Source: Ciona savignyi (Eukaryota; Chordata; Ascidiacea; Phlebobranchia; Cionidae). Taken from it: a stretch of 64,000 nucleotides of DNA. Position 1 is the stretch's first letter, and every line of letters begins with the position of its first letter. Of the stretch, positions 1 through 9,799 are shown one piece after another. The notes beneath the pieces were generated by a model, which saw only the letters and a program-made list of their open reading frames with translations, did not search any database and was not told the DNA's origin. The stretch covers positions 355,863-419,862 of the forward strand of contig CH002335.1 of the NCBI GenBank assembly GCA_000149265.1, read 5' to 3'. The translations under genes were made by a program, and so were the position numbers.

Positions 1-262
1 AATGGGAAAACCTAGGGGGTTATCACACGGGTAATCGTCAGATCACCTTGCGCCCATCGTCGGGTTACCGGAGCTATTACCGTGTGTTGTATATGATATA
101 CACGTTCCTTCAGTTTGGTAGAACCCATTAATCCGCTGGGTTTAGGCAATGTCCGTAAATTGCCTTGCCCAAGGACACAACCGACTAGCTAGCGACCAGT
201 TTCGCACCTGCAACCTTTCGATTGAAAGGCGACGCACTTAACCGCTAGACCACCGGGCCGGA
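1..262 (-). repeat. tRNA-derived SINE (family A), cut by window edge
   Basis: Family A is the main dispersed repeat of this window. Read in the sense direction it has a tRNA-like head with an A-box-like TAGCTTGGTGGG and a B-box-like GGTTCGAAAC, then a body (GTGTCCTTGGGCAAGGCACT, GGTAACCCGACGGTGGGCG) and a tail of short TATCC repeats. It resembles the composite tRNA-like SINE described in Ciona (Cics-1), but I cannot compare it here. This copy is antisense and lacks its tail. Confidence 0.75.
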
Positions 263-412
263 CGTTGTTTGGTTTCCACTGTATAAGGTGGCGGATCCCC
301 AGGCTTTAATTTTCTTCTCTGATTGTAGACTCATAATATTTTAATTTAAGTAAAGCATTTTAATACATTAACAGATCAATAATTGGGTGCGCTTTCCCCA
401 ATCTGGTATGTC

Positions 413-668
413 CGTCCGGTAAGCTTGGTTGGTTGGTGCGTCGCCAGCTTTTAACCGAAGGTTTGTAGATTCGAAACTGGCCGCCAGCTAGTCTTAACGC
501 CTGAACACAGTGAAATGATGGGTTTTATCAAATTGAAGCAACGTCTCAATCGTTCACAACACGCTGCAATAAGTAGCCCGATGGTGGGCGCGAGTTGATT
601 TGACGATTGTCCGTGTGTTGCGTTTTATCATTCACGGGGATAAACATGAATATCATATCCTATTCCAA
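413..668 (+). repeat. tRNA-derived SINE (family A)
   Basis: Nearly full sense copy from the tRNA-like head to the ATCCTATTCC tail, lying about 600 bp upstream of MND1. The stretch 670-1230 between it and MND1 is AT-rich and shows no other recognisable element. Confidence 0.7.
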
Positions 669-1237
669 TGATATTGTTTTATAATCATTGCCTATCCTAA
701 ACAACATACAAAAACGTAGTATTACAAGTATACTTGACACAAATGGAGTTTTAACGGTAATTCATCTCCACACAAATATTGATCGATATCTAAGAATTTT
801 ATGATAATATACGCTTAAAAACACTTTAACCCGAGGTCTAATTTAAATACCCATTACGAAATTTAAATCACAAATTTTGTTTCTTTATTTTAAAATATGT
901 ATTTCTGTAGGAAATGTTGCTCCTAACCCTCTTTCAACACATATAGAAATTGCGCACACAATTCTTTCTCACATTTTCCAATTTTAATTCGCGACTCTGG
1001 TAAAATAATTTTGTTTTTGGCGATTTTTCCAAAGTTGTTTATTTTCACTAAAAATAATCTTTGTAGCGTATGGTCATTGGTATAAATGTTCATTAACTTT
1101 ATTTACATTATTTGCGAGGAAAATGGTATTTTTATCCGGAAATCGGTAAATATAGTTTGAAAATGTGAAGTTACCTTTGCACTTTGGTACCGTATGCCCA
1201 TACCGTCCACAGAGGAAATGTGTGCTTGTATTTTGCA

Positions 1238-1238
1238 G
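1238..1238 (+). promoter_or_regulatory. Candidate trans-splice acceptor of MND1
   Basis: A good 3' splice site (TGTATTTTGCAG) ends at 1238, 27 bases before the MND1 ATG, but no upstream coding exon or donor is needed. This fits addition of a spliced leader, which is common in Ciona. A cis-spliced 5' UTR intron is the alternative. Confidence 0.45.
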
Positions 1239-1265
1239 AAGTTACTATAATTTAAAACATAAAAA

Positions 1266-1883
1266 ATGTCGAAAAAACGTGGGTTAAGCCTTGAGGAAAA
1301 GAGAACAAGAATGATGGAAATCTTTACCGAGAAAAATGAGTTTTTTCATCTAAAAGAGCTTGAAAAGATTGCTCCCAAATTAAAAGGAATCACACCGATG
1401 TCTGTGAAAGAAGTTTTGCAGGGTCTTGTTGACGATGATATGGTAAATTGTGAAAAAGTTGGTACCAGCAGCTTTTACTGGGCATTTTCTAGTCAAGCCT
1501 TAAATAACAGACTCACAAAGAAGCGAAAGTTAAACGAAGATTTAGACAAACTAAGGAAGAAGTTAACCACTACAAATGAAAATGTAGAAGCAGCCCAATC
1601 ATTGCGAAAAGCCTCGAAAGAACGTGAAAATTTGGTAGAAGAGCTTACAGAATTGCAGACAAAGAAAGCAAAGCTTGAAACAGAAATCACAAAATACAAG
1701 GACTGTGATCCAGAGGTCATCAATGAATTGCAAAAAGAGGCAACCATAGCAAAAGAAGCAGCTAATAGATGGACAGACAACATTTTCAACCTAAAATCCT
1801 GGATAAAAAGGAAATTTCCAATAGATGAAAACGTAATAAACAAACAATTTGACATCCCAGAAGAATTAGATTACATTGAATAA
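1266..1883 (+). CDS. MND1: MND1, meiotic nuclear division protein 1 homologue
   Basis: Encodes 205 aa in a single uninterrupted exon, the same length as vertebrate MND1. MND1 pairs with HOP2 (PSMC3IP). In the nucleus the heterodimer stimulates DMC1/RAD51 strand invasion during meiotic homologous recombination. The start MSKKRGLSLEEKRTRMMEIF is the family's highly conserved N-terminus, which fixes the ATG. The winged-helix DNA-binding region follows to about residue 75 (KGITPMSVKEVLQGLVDDDM, then SSFYWAF). A charged coiled coil runs from about 80 to 165. The conserved C-terminal stretch KEAANRWTDNIFNLKSW follows and the protein ends in DIPEELDYIE. It lies in the same direction as RPAIN 560 bp downstream. 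The lack of introns is unusual among metazoan MND1 genes and could reflect intron loss or an old retrocopy that became the working gene. The frame is fully intact. Identification is near certain. Confidence 0.97.
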   Translation: MSKKRGLSLEEKRTRMMEIFTEKNEFFHLKELEKIAPKLKGITPMSVKEVLQGLVDDDMVNCEKVGTSSFYWAFSSQALNNRLTKKRKLNEDLDKLRKKLTTTNENVEAAQSLRKASKERENLVEELTELQTKKAKLETEITKYKDCDPEVINELQKEATIAKEAANRWTDNIFNLKSWIKRKFPIDENVINKQFDIPEELDYIE

Positions 1884-2089
1884 TTATTTACCTTTATTTT
1901 TTTTATCTATAATAGTTAACCTTGTTATTTTTGTTATGTTGTGTTATTAGACAGACATATAATTTAAAAAACACTGTCTCAATTTTTGGTATTGATATAT
2001 TTTAGTGATATATATATATTAAAAAAATAGTGAATTTGGAGTTTATTATAAAAGAGTTATAACAAAAAAGTACCACAAAAGAAAAAGGC

Positions 2090-2206
2090 TGTATCATAGG
2101 GTGCCATTAATTACTACAGGAACGCTTTGAACACTGAGAACCCTAACCCTCCAAGCGATCCAATTGCTCCAAGCGATTCTGTAGTAATTTGAGGTACCTG
2201 TATCTT
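2090..2206. mobile_element. Foldback (hAT-like) MITE with 8-bp target duplication, copy 1
   Basis: The element itself is 2098-2198. Its ends are inverted copies (GGTGCC..AATTACTACAGG at the left, CTGTAGTAATTTGAGGTACC at the right). The interior holds AAGCGAT/CTCCAAGCG decamer-like repeats around a CCCTAACCCT core. It is flanked by TGTATCAT (2090-2097) and TGTATCTT (2199-2206), an 8-bp duplication with one mismatch, as made by hAT-type transposases. Confidence 0.65.
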
Positions 2207-2394
2207 ACACACCATAACAAGGATTTCATGTTTAGACTTCATAAAAAAAACATTTCCCCTTCTATTTAAATACTTCAGTATATGGTGTTACTTAAAAAAA
2301 CAAAACAATCATTCTTAAAAACTTCTAGTGAATGACTGTGTTGTCTGAATTTTTTATATTATTTTACACTGCCAATATTTTGCAGAAGGCATAA

Positions 2395-2395
2395 G
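2395..2395 (+). promoter_or_regulatory. Candidate trans-splice acceptor of RPAIN
   Basis: CCAATATTTTGCAG ends at 2395, 45 bases before the RPAIN ATG. It is close in sequence to the MND1 acceptor. The region 1884-2390 otherwise holds AT-rich sequence and one MITE. Confidence 0.45.
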
Positions 2396-2440
2396 AAAGT
2401 AAGTATATAAATTCTTGTCCAAATTGACCGTTTTACAAAC

Positions 2441-3118
2441 ATGTCTCACCCTGTTACACCGGACTCTGTATCCAAACGCAAAGCGATGTACAAGATGGGT
2501 TCACCCGCTGGTGGAAGTTGGAAGGACGCGTACAAACGGCGCTGCGCTGAGAGGCTTCACAAAAGCAGATCAAAGCTTTTGGACCGGTATCGAAATGTGA
2601 AAATTGACTCGGAAAACTCCGAGCACAACCTCGATAGTGTAGATTCGGTTATGAAACAGGAACTTGAAAAAATGAAATCCGAAGGCATGGCTTCGTTCAA
2701 TGACATGTCATCTTTCGAAGATGTCATCAATACCATGGAGGCAATCAAGGGAGAGCTTTTGGAATGGGAGGCGGAGATATTGCTTAAGGCCGAAAACGAG
2801 CAGATGCAATTAGCCATTGAGTGTCATGAAAATCATGAAACCCTTTTCAACAACAACAATTTCGTGATCTGTCCGTTGTGCTCTATAAATCATCTAGAAT
2901 TAAGTTTCACACACTTACGATGCAAGTGCGGTCTGAACATCAACACTCAACAGGATTCTATTTCCCTCCCTCATATCAAGCAAAGCTTAGAGGAGGCGGT
3001 CACCAGTCACAGTGCAACTTGTACTGCGAAACCAGTTTTTGATGTCATCAACAATTTTGGTCAAACCAATCTACTGTTAACATGCCCGTTATGTGATTAC
3101 ATGTTTATTGTCGTTTAG
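2441..3118 (+). CDS. RPAIN: RPAIN, RPA-interacting protein homologue
   Basis: Encodes 225 aa in one exon; the human protein is 219 aa. RPAIN (RIP-alpha) binds replication protein A and carries it into the nucleus through importin-beta. Three family blocks are visible. The first is the N-terminal basic block at about residues 15-50 (KMGSPAGGSWKDAYKRRCAE, then SRSKLLDRYR). The second is an acidic helical middle at about 65-130. The third is a C-terminal cysteine domain with paired CxxC or CxC motifs (ICPLC, CKCGL, then CPLCDY), predicted to bind zinc. The His-Ser-Ala-Thr-Cys segment near residue 190 matches the family's HSAHC. The ATG at 2441 is the first in frame after the acceptor at 2395. 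It lies in a same-strand cluster of DNA-metabolism genes with MND1 upstream. Confidence is high from motif order and length. Confidence 0.93.
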   Translation: MSHPVTPDSVSKRKAMYKMGSPAGGSWKDAYKRRCAERLHKSRSKLLDRYRNVKIDSENSEHNLDSVDSVMKQELEKMKSEGMASFNDMSSFEDVINTMEAIKGELLEWEAEILLKAENEQMQLAIECHENHETLFNNNNFVICPLCSINHLELSFTHLRCKCGLNINTQQDSISLPHIKQSLEEAVTSHSATCTAKPVFDVINNFGQTNLLLTCPLCDYMFIVV

Positions 3119-3643
3119 CTATATATTTTTTTTCATAAAATCTCTCTAGCATATTTATATATATTTATTTTCTTCTCATTTAAAAAAGCTTGTGTTCGCA
3201 CTGTAAAAGTATAAAACAATTTGCAACAATCTTATTTTGAAATTGCATTAAAATATTTTCTCTGTTATTATATAATTAGTATGAATTCAAATAATTATTT
3301 ATGCAACTCTAAGTGACAACTAAGATAAAAAAAACCTTCCGAAAAAATTATTTTATTTTAAAATGAAAGCTGTTGAGACTATAACATGGATTTTTGTCAG
3401 AATTTCTTATTTGTAAAGAGGTGCCGGAGATATTATGTTGTATTGCATCTTGAGTTGCATAACATAAGATTTTATTGATTATATCCCACTGTGTTTAAAC
3501 TTGTTCAAGAAATTATATATGTTTTAGTGCATTTTCTAGGAAAATTAATGAATTACTATATTCAATAGAAAGTAATTGAGGTTTGTATTCTTTCTAGTGA
3601 ATATGATACTTATCGGTTTTCATTTTTGTAAAATGTTTTTTTA

Positions 3644-3644
3644 G
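3644..3644 (+). promoter_or_regulatory. Candidate trans-splice acceptor of the third gene
   Basis: TTTTTTTAG ends at 3644, with another AG at 3650 (AGGTAG), 10-16 bases before the ATG at 3661. This is the third gene in a row with an acceptor directly before its start codon. The 3119-3640 interval is AT-rich and shows a plausible RPAIN ATTAAA polyadenylation signal near 3246 but no other feature. Confidence 0.4.
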
Positions 3645-3660
3645 AGGTAGGTTTTCGATC

Positions 3661-4626
3661 ATGAATCCATACTGTTTGCCAAGTAAAGAAGAATTCGTAA
3701 ATAGTTTAAAACTCTACCACAAACCTATGCAAGAGTGCACAAATGCGCCTCAGGCTCAAAAAGCCCCCAAAATATCCACGACGTCAAGCAACAATAACAG
3801 TAGTTTGCTATTTGGTGATTCTCAAAGCTCTGAATCGTCTATTGAAGAAGCCAGAGACCTTTCCTTTTTTGCTGGAATTGTAACAGCGAGTACGCCTATC
3901 GGTGTGTTTAACAATGATGATGATGATGATTGGGTTCCAAAGAAAACAGCTTTCCAAGATGAAGATCCATCTTGGTTATCGCAACAAAAGGTTGTTTTGA
4001 AAAAAATCCCACCAAAAACATACACCCCATCCAACAAACCTATCAAACCAATTCTTCTTGCCCCGAAACCCGTTCTGCGGACTAGTAGTCCGCAAGTTTC
4101 TTCTGTAACCCTACCTCTCAAGGCGAAAAAATGTCTGATGGAAAATCTAGACATTTCCCCAATAAACAGCAGTGCTGATGAAGATAGGTCTGTTTTAAAA
4201 GTCTACAACACTAAAGGGACGATCAACAGTGAAGAAATTGCAGCGTGCTCATTCGCAAACACATCAGACGAAATGTCCATCAAAACACCCTCCACGCCAT
4301 CTTTTATACTGCTCTCACCGAAATCCAGTCCAAAGAAGGGAAGCTTGCTTTTAACACCTCCAATTTCGCATTCAAAAAGACAAGTGTCTATCAATTCCAG
4401 CCAAATACCACCAGGAAGGGTAAAAAGATCACCAAAAGAAAATCAGAATTCATTTGAAAATTACGTGGCCAAGTTTTCCGACGGAAAACTTCGAAATCGA
4501 TCGCCAGAAGACAAGGATTCATTGCTGATGATACCTTCCCCTGGCCACAACATCGTGATTTCCAGCAAGCGTAAACCGCGAAAAAGAAAACTTCATGTCG
4601 CTAAGGATTTTCTTGAAATGTTTTAA
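3661..4626 (+). CDS. Unrecognised disordered nuclear protein with KEN box and S/T-P sites
   Basis: Encodes 321 aa in one exon. I do not recognise the family. The N-terminus (MNPYCLPSKEEFVNSLKLYH) is the most ordered-looking part and could be a short conserved helix. The rest is low-complexity, rich in Ser, Pro, Lys and Asn. It has a five-Asp run followed by Trp at about 86-91. At least eight Ser/Thr-Pro sites cluster at about 215-290 (TPSTPSF, LSPKSSPKKG, RSPKEN, RSPEDKD, PSPGH). A KEN tripeptide lies at 259-261, the usual APC/C degron. The C-terminus is strongly basic (SKRKPRKRKL), a likely nuclear localisation signal, and ends in a short hydrophobic DFLEMF. Together with its neighbours MND1 and RPAIN this suggests a CDK-regulated, APC/C-degraded chromatin or replication protein, which is inference only. 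The long frame, good start context and same-strand cluster make it a real gene. Confidence 0.75.
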   Translation: MNPYCLPSKEEFVNSLKLYHKPMQECTNAPQAQKAPKISTTSSNNNSSLLFGDSQSSESSIEEARDLSFFAGIVTASTPIGVFNNDDDDDWVPKKTAFQDEDPSWLSQQKVVLKKIPPKTYTPSNKPIKPILLAPKPVLRTSSPQVSSVTLPLKAKKCLMENLDISPINSSADEDRSVLKVYNTKGTINSEEIAACSFANTSDEMSIKTPSTPSFILLSPKSSPKKGSLLLTPPISHSKRQVSINSSQIPPGRVKRSPKENQNSFENYVAKFSDGKLRNRSPEDKDSLLMIPSPGHNIVISSKRKPRKRKLHVAKDFLEMF

Positions 4627-4730
4627 AGAGTATATGAGCAATGTTTGCTTTTGACGAAGAAGGGGGGACTTTTTTCTCTGTGTTTTTCGAATTATCATAT
4701 TTTTGCCATATGGTGTTCAGTTATCCAAAC

Positions 4731-4811
4731 TTTTAAGCAAAAGCATGGTTTTGCTTATGAATAAACCAGGTTTAATAAACCAGGCTTTTAAGCAGAAGCA
4801 TGGTTTTGCTT
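4731..4811. repeat. Duplicated small hairpin around polyadenylation signals
   Basis: TTTTAAGCAAAAGCATGG and its copy each contain AAGCAAAA or AAGCAGAA facing TTTTGCTT across a six-base loop, at 4735-4756 and 4790-4811. Between them lie two AATAAACCAGG motifs. It is the likely 3' end region of the third gene. The paired AATAAA motifs are good polyadenylation candidates. Confidence 0.5.
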
Positions 4812-5046
4812 CCCTCAGAAGTATTAATATTTAATTTCTCATAGATACTAAATTCTTACAAAAAGTGTTTGTTTAAATTATTTTTTAAAGTTCTAACTTT
4901 TGTTTTTTGTTGATACTACTTAATAATTTCATATTTTCATATAAGTTCTTTTTCTAACACTGCGATTTCTTTTCTCAAGCGTTCTTTATTTATTTCCCTA
5001 TATATTTGATAGGATTGTGGCCATAGATTTGTAGTTAACATCTGAG

Positions 5047-8000
5047 ATGTCTGAATCCACCACCACGGGACATCAAGATGCGGCCGAACAAGAGGCAAGA
5101 GACACCGGCTCCATTATGGTCAGTGTTGTACGGGTTATATTTTATAATTACTGGGATTTATCCGACAGATCAGTCTAGTGGTTAAGGTGGCCTTTTAGCT
5201 GAAGGGTTGAAACTGGTCGCTTATAGCTAGTCAGTTGTGTCCTTGGGCAAAGCACTTTACGGACATTGCGTGAACCTAGCAGCTAAATGGGTTCTCCTAA
5301 ATTAAAGGAACGTGTGAATCATACACAACACACTGCAATAGCTGCGGTAACCCAACGGTGGGCGCGAGGTGATCTGTTGATTATCCATGTGTTAACTCCC
5401 TTGGTTTTCCCATTCACGGTGATAAACATGAATATCCTATCCTATCCTAAACAAAAATGCAGACAGCTATATAACGCAGACAATCGTCAGATACCTTCTG
5501 CTGCAGTCTCATTACCCAAGTTTAAGCAGTATGTTGAATACAACTTCCTTATTTTGTTCAATACAATAAATTAGGTTTAAGCAACCAACATATGCTCAGT
5601 GCTTTACCCAAGTACAAAATATTATAAGGGGATGTGCTACGATGCAGCACACAGGTTGAATAACCTATTAATTTGTGCAAGGGAAAAGGGCCTACGAAGT
5701 ATACAATATATGTGGAGACAGTTGTCTTTCCATCCAATAATCTATTCCTCAAACCCCTATAATCCACCATATAATTATTTCTCATGTGCTTTCCTCTTTT
5801 TTTTAAATCTAAACAACGTTTTTTTTTATATACCGGTATGTACCCAAACTAATTAAAAAAATCGATTTTTATTTACAGAATTTTATGGCAGCACGCAGAA
5901 TTGGTACGGCTATGTGGGTGATGCGGTGGTACTGCATATTTCTAAGCATCCAGTACATGTTCTTTTGCAGGTACATCTTGGATCAATTATCGGCTGCATT
6001 ATTTGCAAAGCTAAAAATAATTGTAGCAAACTGGAAAAACACTGACCACTTCACTTGTCCAAGCATAAGGAAAATATGCAATAAAGAAAATTAGGAAAAG
6101 CAATACTACTATTTAAATTGGGTTTTTGGTTTGGGAGTAAGGATAGGGTTGGATTGGATATTAGAGGGGGGTTATTACACACAGGCAATAGGGGGCCTAA
6201 CCAACTAGCTAGCAACTAGTTTTGCACCTGCAACCTTTCGATTGAAAGGCGACGCACTTAACTGCCAGACTAACCGGCCGGACGTAAGAGTTAGTTCTGG
6301 AATTGAAATTAGTGTTGTGGTCAGGGTTTGAGTTAGTTTCCCTGGTGCAGTTTTCCCCCTTTTCTATGTAAGTGTTGCCAAACCAATGATATTTTGTTTT
6401 TTCATACTGACAGAAAGGCAGTGAAACAAACATTTTAAAAGAAGGACCTAAAACTCCATAATTGGCCGTTATTTGGAGTAACGGGACTTATATGGCCTAC
6501 ATTCGTGGCCCAAGCACTACTGTGGGCCCGCCCATACTATTGTAATATATTGGCAGTTATCTGTAGTCATAACCAAATATGTTCTCTTATGATAAATGTC
6601 AATAAAGCTAATTTTTATATCTCGCAGCTTAAATTTTTTGTATTTTCATTCAGTGCCTTCGACATGGGGCAATACTTTCAACGCGCCATGTTGGCCAACG
6701 GTGTCGTATGTGCACTGCGGTTGCACCAGCGTGTACCGCAGTTTCGCTTCTCACGGAGTCACTTCGCATTACTACTGCAAGAAGACAGCGCCCATTACCT
6801 CATCTATTCACTCATCTTTCTAACCTGCCACCCAATTACAAGTATTTGCTGCTTTTTTTATATTTCTGTCCCCAAAATTTTTTTTGGTTTTCAAGTTTTT
6901 GCTGATAGGATAGGATATTCATGTTTATCGTCGTTAATGGGAAAATGCAGTGGACGTTAACACATGGGCAATCGTCTCACCTTGTGTGTTGTGTATAACA
7001 CATTCCTTTCATTTTGTAAAAACCATCATTCCACTGGGTTCAGGCAATGTCCGTTAAGTGCCTTGCCCAAGGACACAACCGACTATCTGGCGACCAGCTT
7101 CATACATACAACTCATTTTGGCTGAAACTAACCCAGCAAGATAATCGATCGGACTAAATCAATCATTCCTATGATACTACAAGCTTAATGTAATGACGGT
7201 TATGAATAGTTAAAAAAATGAACTGTATTTGCCAACTTAACAAGTTTGATTTATTTCAAATCTTTTGTCAAAAATTGACAGTTAAAACCGTTATCATTTG
7301 TTTAAATAGAATTCGAATCAAATAAATGTTTAATTAAATTCAAATCTTTTGAAAAAATTACAGTTAGAATCAAAAGTATAATCAGCCAACCCACTTGTTC
7401 AAATTAAATTTAAAAATTGACAGTTAGAATACAAAATTGACAGTTAGAATCAAAAATTAATAGTTAGAATCAAAAATGGACAGTTAGAATCAAAACTATT
7501 ATCGGCCAATCTACATTTTCAAATTGAATTCAAATCAATTAAATAATTAAATGAAACTCAAAATCTTTTTATCACCCCTTAATCCCCAGTTGCGCTGATG
7601 CCCGTAGCAATGTTCGCGCTCCTCCATGCCTGCAGCTTCACACGACAGATGATCGACATGCACGGCTCCAATTCCTATCCCTTCCTCCGCAAAATGATTA
7701 ACCACGTGGCGAAAAACCAATCCACCCTGTTCAGATTCGTGGCACTAAATGAGATTCTTGCTCTACCGACGGTGGTGGCTATGTTAGTGATGTGAGTGCT
7801 GTTTGAATTGTTTGGTCATATTTTTTATGTTATGCATCACATATTATATTGCATATTTTTACAGCACAGAAATAAGCTCTTTTAGTCATATTTTGTAATC
7901 TTGACAAATACTTTTATTTTGCCGTGCTTCAAATTAAGGATATCAGCTTTTCAAATTGGTAAACATCTATAACAACCCAACAGTCAGCACATGTTATTTT

Positions 8001-9374
8001 GGTTGTCTTTATTATTGCTAGATATTCGTTTAAGCGTAAAATTTTGTATTGAGATTAAATTTGGTCCGCTAAAGCAGGCATAGGCAACATTCGGCCCGTC
8101 GGCCGGGTCCGGCCCATGAAGGGATTTTGACCAGCCCACGAAGTGTATCTAACCATACCCTGTAATTAACATATTGAATACTATTCATGTAATAATACGG
8201 CCTACCAAGAACTTCATTTTTCCACATCTGGCCCGCCGACTAGAGAAGTTGCCCACCATTTTACTAAAGGGTTGCTATCGCATTCTACTTTGCACATTTA
8301 ATCCCATAATCCTGAGATTAAACTTTAATCGAAAAATACTAACTATGTTTTCTATTTTTTTTTCAACAGGGGAAGAGCATCACTTTTTGCGCCGTTTCTC
8401 TACTACAAGTTTGTTCATTACCGTTACCTCTCGCATAGAAACCCATATTCCAGGTTTGTTACTTTTATGTGTGCAACCACACTGTGTGATAATTGCTATT
8501 TTTTTAACGAGCCTTGTTTTGAACCCATGGTGGACATGTCACTAGGACCGTTCTTGTATAAATAAGTATGTATATGTATTGGTCGCGTTAACCATTCGAC
8601 CACACGACCATGCAGTTTTCTTTCTTTATTTTTAAGTATCCAGTGTGTGTGTTCTATTTTAAATTTTAATATTTATGTTTGTTATAAAGGGTTATAGGTT
8701 CGAAACTAATTGCTTGTGTCCTCGGACAAGGCACTTGGCGTAGTTTGCCTGAACACAGCGGTTTAATGGGTTCTGCCAAATTAAAAGAACATTTTCATCA
8801 TTCACAACACATTGCAATAGCTCCCTTAACCTGACGGGGGGACCCAACGTGATATAACGATTGCCCGTGTGTTAAACCCCTTGTTTGTTTCCCCATTCAC
8901 GGTGACAAACATGAATATTCTACCGTTATCAGACTGTATTTAACTAAAACCACTCATTTCTCCCCCACAATGAGTGAATGAGGGAAACTGCTTACTAAAA
9001 CTATAGAAAACTAATTTCAACCCAGCCCCCAACACTAATCTCAACCCCAAAACTAACCCGAACTCCAACCCCATGTTTAAAACTAGCAGTAATGCCCTAA
9101 TCTTTATTTTAGTATGCAGTTGTCCTACTTTTAATTTTACCGTTTTACAATTTTGTCCTTTTTCGTATTAACTTCTCAACATTACAGAGTGATATTTTAC
9201 GAACTACGGATGACAGCTGAAGCGTTAAGTCGAAACCCGAACTGCCCGAGCATCCTCTCCACGCTGCTCACGAAAAGCATCGTCTTCGTTTCCAAACTCG
9301 CCCCGCCCTATGCCGCACAACAGCACGCCCAGCAGAACTCTCAACCACCGCCACAAGAACCGTCGCAGCAGTAA
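5047..9374 (+). CDS. TMEM33: TMEM33 (Kr-h2/POM33 family) ER membrane protein
   Basis: Six coding exons: 5047-5118, 5879-5970, 6654-6841, 7590-7791, 8370-8453, 9188-9374. All have GT-AG borders and matching phases and give 274 codons plus TAA. The human protein is 247 aa. TMEM33 is a multi-pass ER and nuclear-envelope protein that binds reticulons and affects ER tubules and stress signalling. Matches to the family run in order: NFMAARRIGTAMW (first helix), then YFQRAMLANGVVCALRLHQR with SAHYLIYSLIFL, then HGSNSYPFLRKM, FRFVALNEILALP, and FLYYKFVHYRYLSHRNPYSR. The last part is VIFYELRMTAEALSRNPNCP, then SIVFVSKLAPP. The N-terminal 24 residues are polar and lineage-specific. A Gln/Pro-rich tail (AQQHAQQNSQPPPQEPSQQ) extends beyond the human end. 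Every intron except the fourth (which has a hAT MITE) carries a SINE, in part or whole. An AATAAA at 9541 is the likely polyadenylation signal. Introns are inferred by eye, but phase agreement makes the model solid. Confidence 0.94.
5162..5450 (+). repeat. tRNA-derived SINE (family A) in TMEM33 intron 1
   Basis: Full sense copy ending in TATCCTATCC. The head reads CAGTCTAGTGGTTAAGGTGGCC, closer to a real tRNA A box than most copies. The B box region is partly deleted. Confidence 0.75.
6163..6284 (-). repeat. Internally deleted SINE (family A), TMEM33 intron 2
   Basis: Antisense. The extreme tail side (ACACACAGGCAATAG) is joined directly to the head side (GACTAGCTAGCAACTAGTTTTGC-like), so the whole middle is missing. 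Confidence 0.6.
6284..6400 (+). repeat. GGGTTA-rich dispersed element, partial
   Basis: GTTAGTTCTGGAATTGAAATTAG, then GTTTGAGTTAGTTTCCCTGG and a pyrimidine-rich end. It is a degraded copy of the family best seen at 22105-22320. Confidence 0.5.
6904..7160 (-). repeat. tRNA-derived SINE (family A) in TMEM33 intron 3
   Basis: Antisense, starting with the GATAGGATAGGATATTC tail only 60 bases after the exon 3 donor. The head end is degraded after AACTCATTTTGGCTG. Confidence 0.7.
7265..7510. repeat. Degenerate tandem repeat, about 20 bp unit
   Basis: Irregular copies of AAAATTGACAGTTAGAATC, several clustered between 7400 and 7495, embedded in a wider 110-bp pattern with TTATCGGCCAATCTACA-like blocks. 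It lies in TMEM33 intron 3, directly before exon 4. Confidence 0.65.
8075..8261. mobile_element. hAT-type MITE in TMEM33 intron 4
   Basis: The left end CAGGCATAGGCAACATTCGGCC faces the right end GGCCCGCCGACTAGAGAAGTTGCCCACC, typical hAT (Charlie-like) inverted ends. Flanks CGCTAAAG (8067-8074) and TACTAAAG (8262-8269) are an 8-bp target duplication with two mismatches. There is no transposase. Confidence 0.7.
8507..8610 (-). repeat. tRNA-Ser/Leu-like SINE (family B)
   Basis: Family B is a second, shorter SINE. In the sense direction it reads GTCGTGTGGCCGAATGGTTAACGCGACC, then a variable part with a CCGACTTA-like block and AAAACGGTCC, then GGGTTCGAAACTTGGCTCGG and an A-rich tail. The class II tRNA A and B boxes are clear. 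This antisense copy lies in TMEM33 intron 5, about 50 bases after exon 5. Confidence 0.7.
8695..8930 (+). repeat. tRNA-derived SINE (family A), 5' truncated, TMEM33 intron 5
   Basis: It begins at the B box (GGGTTATAGGTTCGAAAC) and runs to ATGAATATTC. Confidence 0.7.
8965..9100 (-). repeat. GGGTTA-rich dispersed element
   Basis: Antisense copy beginning GAGGGAAACTGCTTACTAAAAC and continuing as CCCAACACTAATCTCAACCCC-type sequence up to about 90 bases before TMEM33 exon 6. Confidence 0.55.
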
Positions 9375-9540
9375 ATTATCCAAAAATCGGGGAAAAAGTG
9401 GAAACATCGCAACGCTAATTCCGAATTTTAAGTTCTGTCCGTTTTGGTCACTGTGGAAATATTCACTTCGTTAAAATTTAGTCACGATTGTAAAAGGTTT
9501 AAGATTAACACGTATTTTATGTGCTGCTGATTACACTTTA

Positions 9541-9546
9541 AATAAA
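9541..9546 (+). terminator. Polyadenylation signal of TMEM33
   Basis: AATAAA 167 bases after the TMEM33 stop codon. Confidence 0.6.
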
Positions 9547-9799
9547 AGAAATATAGGATTTTTACGTTATTTTTGCAAGCAGAGACGAAGTGGTCCAATA
9601 ATTAACCAACCAAGCGAGAATTCTATGAACATATATTTTCGATTATGATAAAAAAATGTGGTCGATCATTTGGTCTTACAGCTCATTAGATAAATGGTTG
9701 GCCGGCGGTCTGTAGGCATTCTGAAAGGTTTAGGTTTCGAAACCAGCCTCTGGTTAATCGGAAAGGTTCTTCGTGGACATCACTTTGTACGACCGATTA

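Noticed and set aside
1493..1855. 120-codon antisense frame inside MND1
   Set aside because: Shadow of the MND1 coding sequence. Its composition reflects the complementary frame.
9153..9187. Alternative upstream start for the last TMEM33 exon
   Set aside because: The frame is open a little upstream, but the conserved Arg-(V/T) junction requires the ACAG acceptor at 9187.
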